DNA from: Paracoccaceae bacterium
GTDB taxonomy: Bacteria > Pseudomonadota > Alphaproteobacteria > Rhodobacterales > Rhodobacteraceae
Assembly: GCA_020425085.1 (NCBI GenBank)
Contig: JAGQRW010000004.1
Coordinates: 186,001-250,000, forward strand
Length of the DNA: 64,000 nt
Reading direction: 5' to 3'
Position 1 is the first letter of the stretch, and every line of letters begins with the position of its first letter. Shown piece by piece: positions 17,678 through 25,553 of the stretch. The notes under the pieces are model-generated. The model searched no databases, was not told where the DNA came from, and saw only the letters and a list, made by a program, of their open reading frames with translations. The position numbers and the translations under genes were made by a program.

Positions 17678-18406
17678 TTGATTGAAAATGACGCGGTTGA
17701 ACAGGTCTCAAGCGGTCGAATTGCCGACAACAATCGGATCGTGCAGAAATTCGTACCAAGGAACATCACGGACCGGTTCGAGGTTTTCAGCTATCGTAAC
17801 GCCGCGGCAATACTCGCCAGCAGTTTTCCCGAACAATTCAGCGAAATACTGGCAGCACTGGACGCGTTTTCAATTTCCGAAACCATGATACGCACCCGGG
17901 GCGGCAGCAAAGGGCCGATCGCAAGCTATGTGGACACGTTGTTTGGCGAGCGATGGATCGAAACCCGGATTTCGGCCGATCTCAATGTCAAACTTTTGCA
18001 CGCCCGGAAAACCGATGTCACCCTTTCAGAATACCGCCGGCGGGGTTTTCTCGACGGTCACCGGATTGATTTCGTCAATGAAAAGGTCGCCCTTGATCTG
18101 GAATGGAACAGCAAGGACCAGACCTATGATCGTGATCTCACGGCTTTTTCGGCGTTTTATGATGCAGGCGCGATAGATGTGGGCGTAATCCTCACGCGCG
18201 GCAGTTCGCTTGACAACGCCTTTTTCAAATCACTGGGAAAGGTTCTGAACAAGGACGGTTCAACCGGCAGCGAAGACGTTTTCAGGAAATACGGGGCATC
18301 CACAACATGGATGGGCAAACTTCTTTACCGGCTAGATGCTGGCAGGAACGGCGGCTGTCCGGTACTGGCGATCGGCATAACACCTGAATGCGTGGTGCCG
18401 GGTTAG
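17678..18406 (+). CDS. BglII/BstYI-like type II restriction endonuclease
   Basis: A 242-aa protein resembling the BglII/BstYI nucleases. The N-terminal helices FEVFSYRNAAAILASSFPEQ fit that family. The probable catalytic set is D131 (HRIDFVNEK), D140 and E142 (ALDLEWNSK), which keeps the D-x8-acidic-x-(E/Q) spacing I recall for BglII (D84, E93, Q95). The family recognises sites built on GATC, so an AGATCT- or RGATCY-like site is a guess. Translation most likely starts at TTG 17678, two bases past the methylase stop, with GGCGGAA upstream; the first in-frame ATG comes about 70 codons later, after conserved helices. A weak start would keep nuclease below methylase levels. Base composition is lower in GC than parE, in line with horizontal acquisition. 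Confidence 0.82.
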   Translation: MIENDAVEQVSSGRIADNNRIVQKFVPRNITDRFEVFSYRNAAAILASSFPEQFSEILAALDAFSISETMIRTRGGSKGPIASYVDTLFGERWIETRISADLNVKLLHARKTDVTLSEYRRRGFLDGHRIDFVNEKVALDLEWNSKDQTYDRDLTAFSAFYDAGAIDVGVILTRGSSLDNAFFKSLGKVLNKDGSTGSEDVFRKYGASTTWMGKLLYRLDAGRNGGCPVLAIGITPECVVPG

Positions 18407-18496
18407 GCTGGGCCAACCAAAAGTCAGCGCCCCAAGCCTCGTGAACCCGGTGCCAATCTGTTAGGCTGATCCATCAACCAGACAGGAGAAACCCAA

Positions 18497-18802
18497 ATGC
18501 CCAACTATCTTTTCGCCTTTCATGGCGGCCACAGGTTTGCCACCAAAAAGGAAGGTCAGGCGCATATGGCAGCCTGGATGGCGTGGATCAAGAACACCGG
18601 TGACGCGCTGGTCAATAACGGTCAGCCGCTGGGGCCGTCATGGACAGTCGGCAAAAGCGGTGCCACCGAAGGTGCCGAAAACGCCATTTCCGGTTATGCG
18701 GTCGTCGCGGTGGATAACATCGACGCTGCCATCGCCATTGCCAAGGCTTGCCCGCATACCAATATCGGCACCATCGAAGTGGCCGAAGAAATCAACATGT
18801 AG
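18497..18802 (+). CDS. YCII-family protein
   Basis: A 101-aa cytoplasmic protein of the YCII/DGPF superfamily, a dimeric alpha-beta barrel related to muconolactone isomerase. The pattern MPNYLFAFHGG, then HMAAWMAWIKNTGDALVNNG, then SGYAVVAVDNIDAAIAIAKACPH fits the family. Function is unknown; fused relatives accompany sigma factors and may sense small molecules. A CAGGAGA ribosome site lies 8 bases before the ATG. Confidence 0.82.
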   Translation: MPNYLFAFHGGHRFATKKEGQAHMAAWMAWIKNTGDALVNNGQPLGPSWTVGKSGATEGAENAISGYAVVAVDNIDAAIAIAKACPHTNIGTIEVAEEINM

Positions 18803-18853
18803 ACACCCACAATCCGGGTGATGATGCGTCGCTGATATGCTAGCGTTTTGGGT

Positions 18854-19540
18854 ATGAATCGCCTTGCCCTGATCGCGCTTGTCCTGCTTGCCGCCTGCGC
18901 TCGCCCGCTTAGCCCCGGCGAAACCGCATTTGCAGCCACGCTTTTTGGCAAGGACATGGCGACGGAAAAGGTTCGCGTTGCCCCCTTCCCCGCCCTTAGC
19001 CGGATCAGCGCCAAGCGCCCGCCCCGCCCGCGCCTTGCCTGCCGTGAGCGTATCTGGCCGCCTGAACCTGCCGACAAAGGCCCGGTCACCACCTTCACCG
19101 CCGCCTTTGTTTCCTTTAACCGCGTCAACATCGCCAATGCGTTGTTCCTGCCGGATTACTTGCCGCGATATCCCGAAAAAATGTCACTGCCCGCCGCCAT
19201 GCTGATCGGGCATGAACTGGTGCATGTCTGGCAATGGCAAAACCGGGATCGCACCGGATACCATCCGCTGAAAGCCGCCGCCGAGCATCGACCGGGCAAG
19301 GATCCCTATCTGCTGGAGTTCAGCCAGCAGTCGCGGTTTCTGGATTTCCCCTATGAACAACAGGGCGCGATTGTCGAGGAGTATATCTGTTGCCGCAGCC
19401 TTGATCCTCTTGGCAATCGCACGGCCAGACTACACGCCATGCTGTCGGCGGAACTGCCATTGGAGCAGCTTTCGGCCTTGCCGAAAACGGATGCAGTCCT
19501 GCCGTGGAAGGACGTCAAGACCGCGGGCATTTGCAGTTAA
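18854..19540 (+). CDS. Lipoprotein with HExxH metallopeptidase-like motif
   Basis: A 228-aa predicted lipoprotein. The signal sequence ends in a lipobox LLAAC with the lipidated cysteine C15. A zinc-protease-like HELVH lies in AAMLIGHELVHVWQWQNRDR at about residues 117-121. A glutamate-rich helix (EQQGAIVEEYICC) about 60 residues later could supply the third ligand, as in gluzincins. I do not recognise a named family; an active peptidase and a metal-binding relic are both possible. The ATG at 18854 is chosen because the signal peptide begins there; an in-frame TTG lies two codons upstream. Confidence 0.72.
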   Translation: MNRLALIALVLLAACARPLSPGETAFAATLFGKDMATEKVRVAPFPALSRISAKRPPRPRLACRERIWPPEPADKGPVTTFTAAFVSFNRVNIANALFLPDYLPRYPEKMSLPAAMLIGHELVHVWQWQNRDRTGYHPLKAAAEHRPGKDPYLLEFSQQSRFLDFPYEQQGAIVEEYICCRSLDPLGNRTARLHAMLSAELPLEQLSALPKTDAVLPWKDVKTAGICS

Positions 19541-19590
19541 CAAGTTGAAGTTCTGGCAACTTTCGGAATACCGCCGCATTCAATGGCGGC

Positions 19591-20523
19591 CTATTGATAC
19601 CGCTGGTTCAGCCATTGAATGAATGCTGCCGTGGTTTCATCGCGGTTGATTTCATTCAGACTTTCGTGCCGGGTATCTGCCAGAACCGTTTCGGTAACAT
19701 CGGTCAGTCCCGCGATCCGCAGCCGCGCCGCCAGATGCTGCATGTCCCGTCCCTGGTTGGAACAGGGATCAGCCCCGCCGCCCAGAACATGTACCGGCAG
19801 TGCCTTGTGCAGTCCGGTAAGGTGGCGATCGTCGCCGGCGTAAAACACACCGCCAAGCAGATCCAGCCACAAACCGATACTGACATCAAAACCGCAAAGA
19901 CGGTCGGCGACATATAGGTCCACCTCGGCCTGATCCTGCGACAGCCAGTCAAACGCGGTGCGGTTCGGTTTGAACACCTTGTTCCAGGCGTCAAAGGTCA
20001 GTTTGCGGGCAAGACTGCTTGGCTTGTTGCGACCGCGCAACAGCGCCTCGACCCCCAGGATCAGCCTCGAGATTCGCGCCAGTGCGCCGGTTTCAACCCC
20101 GGCATTCCAGCAAGCCAACCCGTCCAGCCGTTCGGGATGACGAAGCGCAAAGTTAAGCGCGATGATCGCGCCCATGGAATGGCCGAAACAGATTACCGGC
20201 GTATCGGGATCGCGCGCCCGGATATGGCGATTGACCGCAACCACATCCTCCAACACCTTTTCAAATCCCTGCACCTCGCCAAAAACCCCCGGCGACGCAT
20301 CCGGTGCAGTCGTCTGACCGTGACCGCGATGGTCATGGGCAAAAACCGCGAAACCCGCCTCGGACAGCGCGCGCGCGAAACGTTGGTAGCGCGCCGCGTG
20401 TTCCGCCATGCCGTGATTGATCTGTATCGCCGCGCGAACCCGGCGATCCGGCATGCGCGAATACAGTTGCAGTTGCGCGCCGGTTGGCGATTCCAGGGTG
20501 GTTTCGACAAAGCCGTTTTTCAC
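19591..20523 (-). CDS. Alpha/beta hydrolase, monoacylglycerol lipase/lysophospholipase-like
   Basis: A 310-aa serine hydrolase of the Hydrolase_4 (lysophospholipase PldB / monoacylglycerol lipase) type. Motifs in order: oxyanion loop INHGMAEHAARYQRFA, AHDHRGHGQT, and the nucleophile elbow FGHSMGA with S116; the acid is probably in GGGADPCSNQGRD and the histidine in DTRHESLNEINRD. The likely start is GTG 20523, with GAAGGAAAC just upstream; an earlier codon in the frame would overlap the preceding gene. It follows the CoA-transferase gene by 10 bases on the same strand, so the two are probably cotranscribed, but a shared pathway is not evident. Confidence 0.87.
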   Translation of the reverse strand: MKNGFVETTLESPTGAQLQLYSRMPDRRVRAAIQINHGMAEHAARYQRFARALSEAGFAVFAHDHRGHGQTTAPDASPGVFGEVQGFEKVLEDVVAVNRHIRARDPDTPVICFGHSMGAIIALNFALRHPERLDGLACWNAGVETGALARISRLILGVEALLRGRNKPSSLARKLTFDAWNKVFKPNRTAFDWLSQDQAEVDLYVADRLCGFDVSIGLWLDLLGGVFYAGDDRHLTGLHKALPVHVLGGGADPCSNQGRDMQHLAARLRIAGLTDVTETVLADTRHESLNEINRDETTAAFIQWLNQRYQ

Positions 20524-20533
20524 CTTGTTTCCT

Positions 20534-21625
20534 TCAGTCACTCCAGGCGGCCAACAGCTTGGCGGCACTTGCGGGTTGGGTTTGCGAAAACGATTGAACG
20601 CCGCCCGGTGTCCGGCTCAGCCTTGGTGCCGGGGCAGGCTGGGTGACGCCCGAATCTTCGATGAATATATTTCGCGCCTGATTGTGGCGGTGTTGCGGCG
20701 CTTCGGCGATGCTGAGGACCGGGGCGAAACAAACGTCGCTTCCTTCCATGATTTCGCACCATTGGTCGCGGGTTTTACCAGCGAATACCCGCGCAAGTTC
20801 ATCGCGCAGACCTGCCCATTCACCTGCATCAAGTTGCCGGGAAAAACGGGTGGCATCAACACCGGTTCGCGTGATCAGTTCGGCATAAAACTGTGGCTCG
20901 ATGGCGCCGATGGCAACAAAGCCGCCGCATTTGCATTGATAGCAGCCATAAAAATGCGCCCCACCATCCAGCAGGTTCCGGCCGCGCCGGTCGCTCCAGT
21001 ATCCGGCCTGTTGCATGGAATAGATCATCGCCATCAGATGCGCCGTACCATCGACGATCGCCGCATCCACCACCTGCCCGAGGCCCGAGCGCGCCCCCTC
21101 AAGCAAGGCGCAGACCATGCCAAATGCCAGATACATGCCACCACCGCCAAAATCCCCCAACAGGTTCAGCGGCGGCACCGGAGCTTCGGGCGGGCCGATG
21201 GCATGAAGCGCCCCGGACAGGGCGATATAGTTGATGTCATGCCCCGCCGCCTGTGCCAGTGGTCCATCCTGCCCCCAGCCGGTCATCCGCCCATAAACCA
21301 GGCGGGGATTTTCGCCCAGCAGGACATCCGGCCCCAGGCCAAGACGTTCCATCACACCAGGACGCATGCCCTCGATCAGACCGTCCGCAAGCGACACCAA
21401 CTGGCGAAGGGTTGCAAGATCTTCCGCCAATTTCAGATCAAGCTCGATGAAATTGCGGCCACGATTCAGGATGTCATATTCCAGCCCCAAAAGATGCCTT
21501 GCATCCGGGCGCTGCACCCGAATCACCTCGGCCCCCATATCGGCCAATAGCATCGCCGCAAACGGCGTCGGGCCAAGCCCGGCAATTTCGATAATCCGGA
21601 TACCGTCAAGCGGGCCGCTGGCCAT
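20534..21625 (-). CDS. Family III CoA-transferase (CaiB/BaiF; alpha-methylacyl-CoA racemase-like)
   Basis: A 363-aa protein of the CaiB/BaiF class. Visible segments are the opening GIRIIEIAGLGPTPFAAMLL, the strand MGAEVIRVQRPD, NRGRNFIELDLK, LIEGMRPGVMERLGLG and YGRMTGWGQDGPLA. GHDINYIALSGALHAIG matches the racemase-type branch, which isomerises 2-methylacyl-CoA esters, rather than the formyl-CoA transferase branch. The ATG at 21625 is chosen because GAGGA lies 5 bases before it; the frame runs further upstream without family homology. It probably heads a two-gene unit with the downstream hydrolase. Carboxylate substrate unknown. Confidence 0.87.
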   Translation of the reverse strand: MASGPLDGIRIIEIAGLGPTPFAAMLLADMGAEVIRVQRPDARHLLGLEYDILNRGRNFIELDLKLAEDLATLRQLVSLADGLIEGMRPGVMERLGLGPDVLLGENPRLVYGRMTGWGQDGPLAQAAGHDINYIALSGALHAIGPPEAPVPPLNLLGDFGGGGMYLAFGMVCALLEGARSGLGQVVDAAIVDGTAHLMAMIYSMQQAGYWSDRRGRNLLDGGAHFYGCYQCKCGGFVAIGAIEPQFYAELITRTGVDATRFSRQLDAGEWAGLRDELARVFAGKTRDQWCEIMEGSDVCFAPVLSIAEAPQHRHNQARNIFIEDSGVTQPAPAPRLSRTPGGVQSFSQTQPASAAKLLAAWSD

Positions 21626-21861
21626 TGATTCCTCGCAAGTGTTGACAGGTTCAACTGTTGCCATATCAAATCCGGACAGGGCAAGCCATTTGGCCATAAA
21701 TCCCCCGTATTCGGGCAACATTATGATCTTGCATGAAATAATCTGGCGCTTTTCACCAAACCCAATGATCTTGGTGAAATTCGCCCCGGCTATGTCGCCA
21801 TTGGCCTTGCAGCGCCGGGCTGGCCTGCGTATGCCGGAACAAATTTGCAGAGAGACCGGCA

Positions 21862-22572
21862 ATGCTGACGCTCATATCACTCGGATTCATGATTGGCATC
21901 GCACATGCGTTCGAGGCGGATCACGTCGCCGCCGTTTCTGCACTTGTTGCCGGCAAGACCAGAAAATCGGCGCTGGTGCGCCACGGGGTCTTGTGGGGCG
22001 TCGGGCATACGCTGACCCTGGTTCTTGTGGGGGGGGTGGTGCTGGTTCTGGGCATCGGCATTTCCAACCGGCTGGCACTGGGGATGGAGGGGTTTGTCGG
22101 GCTGATGCTGATCGGTCTGGGCCTGAATGTCTTGTACAGGCTAAGGCGTGACCGGGTGCATTTTCATCTGCATCGCCATCAGGCATTGCCGCCGCATTTG
22201 CATCTGCATTCGCATGCGGGAGAAACCCGGCCCCACGATCCGGCGCATCACCATCACGCCCATCCCGACCCGAGCGTCTGGACCACGCTGATGGTGGGTA
22301 TGGTGCATGGGATGGCGGGGTCATCGGCGCTTATTCTGGTGGTGGCGGCAAGCATTCAGTCGCTTTGGGGCGCGATTGCCTATATCATTTTGTTCGGGGC
22401 AGGTTCGATCCTTGGCATGGCCGCGATGTCGCTGGCGCTTTCGGTGCCTTTAACGTTGACGGCGCGGCTGATGACAAGGGCCAATCTGGCATTGCAGGTG
22501 TTGATCGGTGCCATCTCGATCAGTGTTGGCACGATGACCGCTATCGCCAGTTTCCGCGCCATTCTAGCCTAG
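21862..22572 (+). CDS. NicO/UreH-like metal transporter
   Basis: A 236-aa inner-membrane protein with about six helices. Transport-type motifs are HAFEADHVAAVSALVAG near the start, LWGVGHTLTLVLVGG, and MVGMVHGMAGSSALILVV after the loop. The central loop (about residues 97-135) holds roughly 17 histidines, for example HFHLHRHQ, HLHLHSHAG and PAHHHHAHPD, suited to binding nickel or cobalt. The family imports or exports Ni/Co; no metalloenzyme operon is adjacent, so the metal and direction are open. The 3' end overlaps the convergent ABC-F gene by 4 bases. Confidence 0.83.
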   Translation: MLTLISLGFMIGIAHAFEADHVAAVSALVAGKTRKSALVRHGVLWGVGHTLTLVLVGGVVLVLGIGISNRLALGMEGFVGLMLIGLGLNVLYRLRRDRVHFHLHRHQALPPHLHLHSHAGETRPHDPAHHHHAHPDPSVWTTLMVGMVHGMAGSSALILVVAASIQSLWGAIAYIILFGAGSILGMAAMSLALSVPLTLTARLMTRANLALQVLIGAISISVGTMTAIASFRAILA

Positions 22573-24407
22573 TTTTCGTCGCGCGCGGCAAGATCCAGCC
22601 AGGCCTCCTCGGCTGCTGCCAGCAATTTCTGACGTTCGATCAGCCCGCTGCTTGCCTTGGCAAATTTTGCCGGATCACTGGCGTAAAGATCGGGATCGCC
22701 CAGAAAATCGTTCAGCCGGGCGATTTCCTCTTCCAGCCTGGCGATGGTTGCCGGCAGTTCCCTTAGCCGGTGTTGTTCGCTGAAGGACAGGCGCGTATTG
22801 ACGGCATCGGATTTCACCGGCTTTGGCGTTTCATTGGCAGACTTTTTCGCCGGCTTGCCGGGCTTGGTCGCTTTGGCCGCCGTGCCGGCAGTCATACCTG
22901 CCTGTTTCTGCGCTTGATAGTCCGACCAGCCACCGGCAAAAATCACCGCCTTGCCATCGCCATCCATGACGATACTTGTGGTGGCAATACGGTCCAGGAA
23001 ATCGCGGTCATGGCTTACCAGCAGAACCGTGCCGTCATAATCATCCAGCACTTCCTGCAATAGATCGAGCGTTTCCACGTCCAGATCATTGGTCGGTTCA
23101 TCCAGCACCAAAAGGTTGCTTTGTCGCGCCAACAGTCGCGCCAACAGCAACCGCGCCCTTTCACCACCCGAAAGGGCACGAACCGGGCCACGCGCCTGCG
23201 CTTCATCAAACAGGAAATCCTTCAGGTAGCCGACAACATGACGCGGCACCCCCCTGACCAGCACCTGATCGTTCTTGCCGGAAACCCCCAGTTCTGCATC
23301 ATCCGTCAGCGTTTCCCAAAGCGAGGCGTTGGGGTTCAGCGCCGCGCGGTTCTGATCGAACACCGCGGTCACCAGGCCGGTCCCCAGCCGCACCCGGCCG
23401 GTGTCGGGCGCCAGGACACCGATCAGCAGGTTGACCAGCGTGGTCTTGCCCGCCCCGTTCGGGCCGATCAGCGCGATCCTTTCGCCTCGGGTGATCTTGA
23501 TCGAGAAATCCTCGACCACGGGCAGTCCGTCGAAGCTTTTGCTGATCCGGTCCGCCTCGATCACCAGCTTGCCGGATTTCGGCCCGGATTCGATTGCCAG
23601 CCTTGCCACGCCTTCGCGGGCAATCTGTCCCGCATGTTCGGCGCGCAGATCCGCCAGCCGCCTGAGCCGGCCCTGGTTGCGGGTACGGCGGGCGGAAATG
23701 CCTTCGACCGCCCAGCGACCTTCGGCCTTGATCAAGCGATTGAGCTTGTGGCGCTGCTGGTCTTCCTCGGCAAACACCTGATCGCGCCATTCCTCGAATT
23801 CGGAAAAACCGCGGTCGCGCCGCCGGACGATACCACGATCGACCCACAGCGTCGCCCGCGTCAGCGCCCTCAGAAAGGCCCGGTCGTGCGAGATCAGCAC
23901 AAAGGCCGAACGGGTGCTAGCCAGATGCGCCTCCAGCCAGCCAATCGCCTGAATATCCAGATGGTTGGTCGGCTCATCCAGCAGCATCAGATCCGGCGCT
24001 TCGGCAAGGATACGCGCCAGCGCCGCACGTCGCCTTTCGCCACCGGACGCCAACGCCGGATCCTGCGCCAGGTTCAGCTTCAGCCCTTCCGAGGCGGCCT
24101 CGACCCGGTAAGCCTCGCCCGGCGGCAGGGCAGCGGCGGCGAAATCGCCAAGGCTGGTAAAACCGGTGAAATCCGGGTGCTGCTCCATATAACCGACCGA
24201 CAGGCCCGGCGTCAGGAAACGCGCGCCACGGTCCGGCTCGATCAGCCCAGCCATGATCTTCATCAGCGTCGATTTGCCGGATCCGTTGCGCCCGACCAGC
24301 GCCACCCGATCCCCGGGCTGGACCGCCAGGTTCAGACCGTCCAACAGCGGATCACCGCCGAAAGTCAGCGATATGTCGGTCAGAGTAAGGATCGGAGGTC
24401 GCGCCAT
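22569..24407 (-). CDS. ABC-F ATPase (Uup-like)
   Basis: Soluble dual ABC ATPase of 612 aa without membrane segments. Two full cassettes are present: Walker A GRNGSGKST and signature ASGGERRRAALARIL in the first, Walker A GPNGAGKTT and signature LSGGERARLLLARLL in the second; each Walker B ends LDEPTN. The inter-domain linker is charged and helical (EDQQRHKLNRLIKAEGRWA). The C-terminal 90 residues form a Lys-rich stretch and a coiled coil (ARLEEEIARLNDFLGD), as in Uup. ABC-F proteins act on ribosomes or, for Uup, influence transposon excision and branched DNA. Uup is the best match because of the C-terminal domain. Confidence 0.92.
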   Translation of the reverse strand: MARPPILTLTDISLTFGGDPLLDGLNLAVQPGDRVALVGRNGSGKSTLMKIMAGLIEPDRGARFLTPGLSVGYMEQHPDFTGFTSLGDFAAAALPPGEAYRVEAASEGLKLNLAQDPALASGGERRRAALARILAEAPDLMLLDEPTNHLDIQAIGWLEAHLASTRSAFVLISHDRAFLRALTRATLWVDRGIVRRRDRGFSEFEEWRDQVFAEEDQQRHKLNRLIKAEGRWAVEGISARRTRNQGRLRRLADLRAEHAGQIAREGVARLAIESGPKSGKLVIEADRISKSFDGLPVVEDFSIKITRGERIALIGPNGAGKTTLVNLLIGVLAPDTGRVRLGTGLVTAVFDQNRAALNPNASLWETLTDDAELGVSGKNDQVLVRGVPRHVVGYLKDFLFDEAQARGPVRALSGGERARLLLARLLARQSNLLVLDEPTNDLDVETLDLLQEVLDDYDGTVLLVSHDRDFLDRIATTSIVMDGDGKAVIFAGGWSDYQAQKQAGMTAGTAAKATKPGKPAKKSANETPKPVKSDAVNTRLSFSEQHRLRELPATIARLEEEIARLNDFLGDPDLYASDPAKFAKASSGLIERQKLLAAAEEAWLDLAARDEN

Positions 24408-24552
24408 GTCCGCCAGCTAATCGGCCCGTCGGGCAACGTCAAGCAAGCTTGTGGCAAAGTACCGTGACCGCCTGCAATTTGCAGCATCGGGGCGGTTTGA
24501 CGCCCGACGGGATTTCCGCCAAACAGGGTGCCAAACCGCGAAAGGCGCAAAG

Positions 24553-25275
24553 ATGCTTCACCTTCTGACCGATCCTGCCGTCTGGGCATCGTTTTTGACA
24601 TTGACCGTGCTGGAAATCGTGCTGGGCGTTGACAACGTCATCTTCATTTCCATCACCGCCTCGCGCCTGCCCGAAAACCAGCGCCGTTCGGCACGGTTGC
24701 TGGGGCTGACCGGCGCGCTGGTGATGCGGGTCGGCCTGCTGTTCTCCATCGCCTGGATCATCAGCCTGACCGCGCCGTTCGTCAGCATCTGGAACTATGA
24801 CCTGAGCTGGCGTGATCTGATCCTGCTGGCCGGTGGATTTTTCCTGCTCTACAAGGCCGCCAGCGAGATTTTCGCCGAGATGGAGCCTGAGGACAGGTCG
24901 GAAAGCCAGGGCGCCTCGACCTTCTTTCCAGTAGTCGTGCAGATCATCCTGCTGGACCTGGTGTTCTCGATCGACAGCGTCATCACCGCCGTCGGCATTG
25001 CCAACCATCTTGAGGTGATGATTGCCGCCGTGGTGGTGGCGATCCTGATCATGATGGTGGCCGCAGAACCGATCGCAGGCTTTGTCGAACGCCACCCCTC
25101 GACCAAGATGCTGGCGCTGGCGTTCCTGGCCATGGTCGGCATGGCGCTGGTCGCCGATGGTCTGCACCAGCATATCGAGCGCGGTTTCATCTATGCCGCG
25201 ATGGTGTTTTCCGGCGCGGTCGAAGCGTTGAACCTGACCCGCGCCAAACGGCGAAAACAGCGTGCCGGGGTCTGA
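24553..25275 (+). CDS. TerC family membrane protein
   Basis: A 240-aa integral membrane protein of the TerC family (YgjT/Alx-like), with seven or more helices. Typical segments are LEIVLGVDNVIFISI with the intramembrane acidic residue, LVMRVGLLFSIAWI, LLAGGFFLLYKAASEI, and IILLDLVFSIDSVITAVGIA with the second intramembrane acidic site. Relatives are linked to tellurite resistance, pH response and manganese export that helps load exported metalloproteins. The ATG at 24553 (MLHLLTDPAVW) is chosen because family homology starts there and AAAGGCG precedes it; the upstream frame is GC-rich leader-like sequence. Confidence 0.9.
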   Translation: MLHLLTDPAVWASFLTLTVLEIVLGVDNVIFISITASRLPENQRRSARLLGLTGALVMRVGLLFSIAWIISLTAPFVSIWNYDLSWRDLILLAGGFFLLYKAASEIFAEMEPEDRSESQGASTFFPVVVQIILLDLVFSIDSVITAVGIANHLEVMIAAVVVAILIMMVAAEPIAGFVERHPSTKMLALAFLAMVGMALVADGLHQHIERGFIYAAMVFSGAVEALNLTRAKRRKQRAGV

Positions 25276-25350
25276 ACATTTCCGAAAGCGCCTGCATTTT
25301 ACCCCTTGCGGGCCCGCCCGTCAGCGGCTAAATCCGCCTTGTTCAAGGAT

Positions 25351-25425
25351 GCGGGCGTAGCTCAGGGGTAGAGCATAACCTTGCCAAGGTTAGGGTCGTG
25401 AGTTCGAATCTCATCGCCCGCTCCA
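25351..25425 (+). tRNA. tRNA-Gly (anticodon GCC)
   Basis: A cloverleaf with acceptor GCGGGCG/CGCCCGC, discriminator T and encoded CCA (25423-25425). The D-arm GCTCAGGGGTAGAGC and T-arm GTGAGTTCGAATCTCAT are clear. The anticodon stem encloses CTTGCCAAG, giving GCC, glycine. Confidence 0.96.
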
Positions 25426-25453
25426 ATGAACAGAATTGCCATGGACAAGAAAC

Positions 25454-25480
25454 AAGGCCGCATTGGTGCGGTCTTTTTGT
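25454..25480 (+). terminator. Rho-independent terminator after tRNA-Gly
   Basis: A 9-bp stem AAGGCCGCA (25454-25462) / TGCGGTCTT (25467-25475), with one G-U pair and loop TTGG, runs into T-rich sequence 29 bases after the tRNA. Confidence 0.82.
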
Positions 25481-25553
25481 TTTTTGGCCGGGTTGATTGA
25501 AGGATTTTTTCGTTCTTTCACGCTAACGACGGTTCCTTGAAAACACCGGCATT

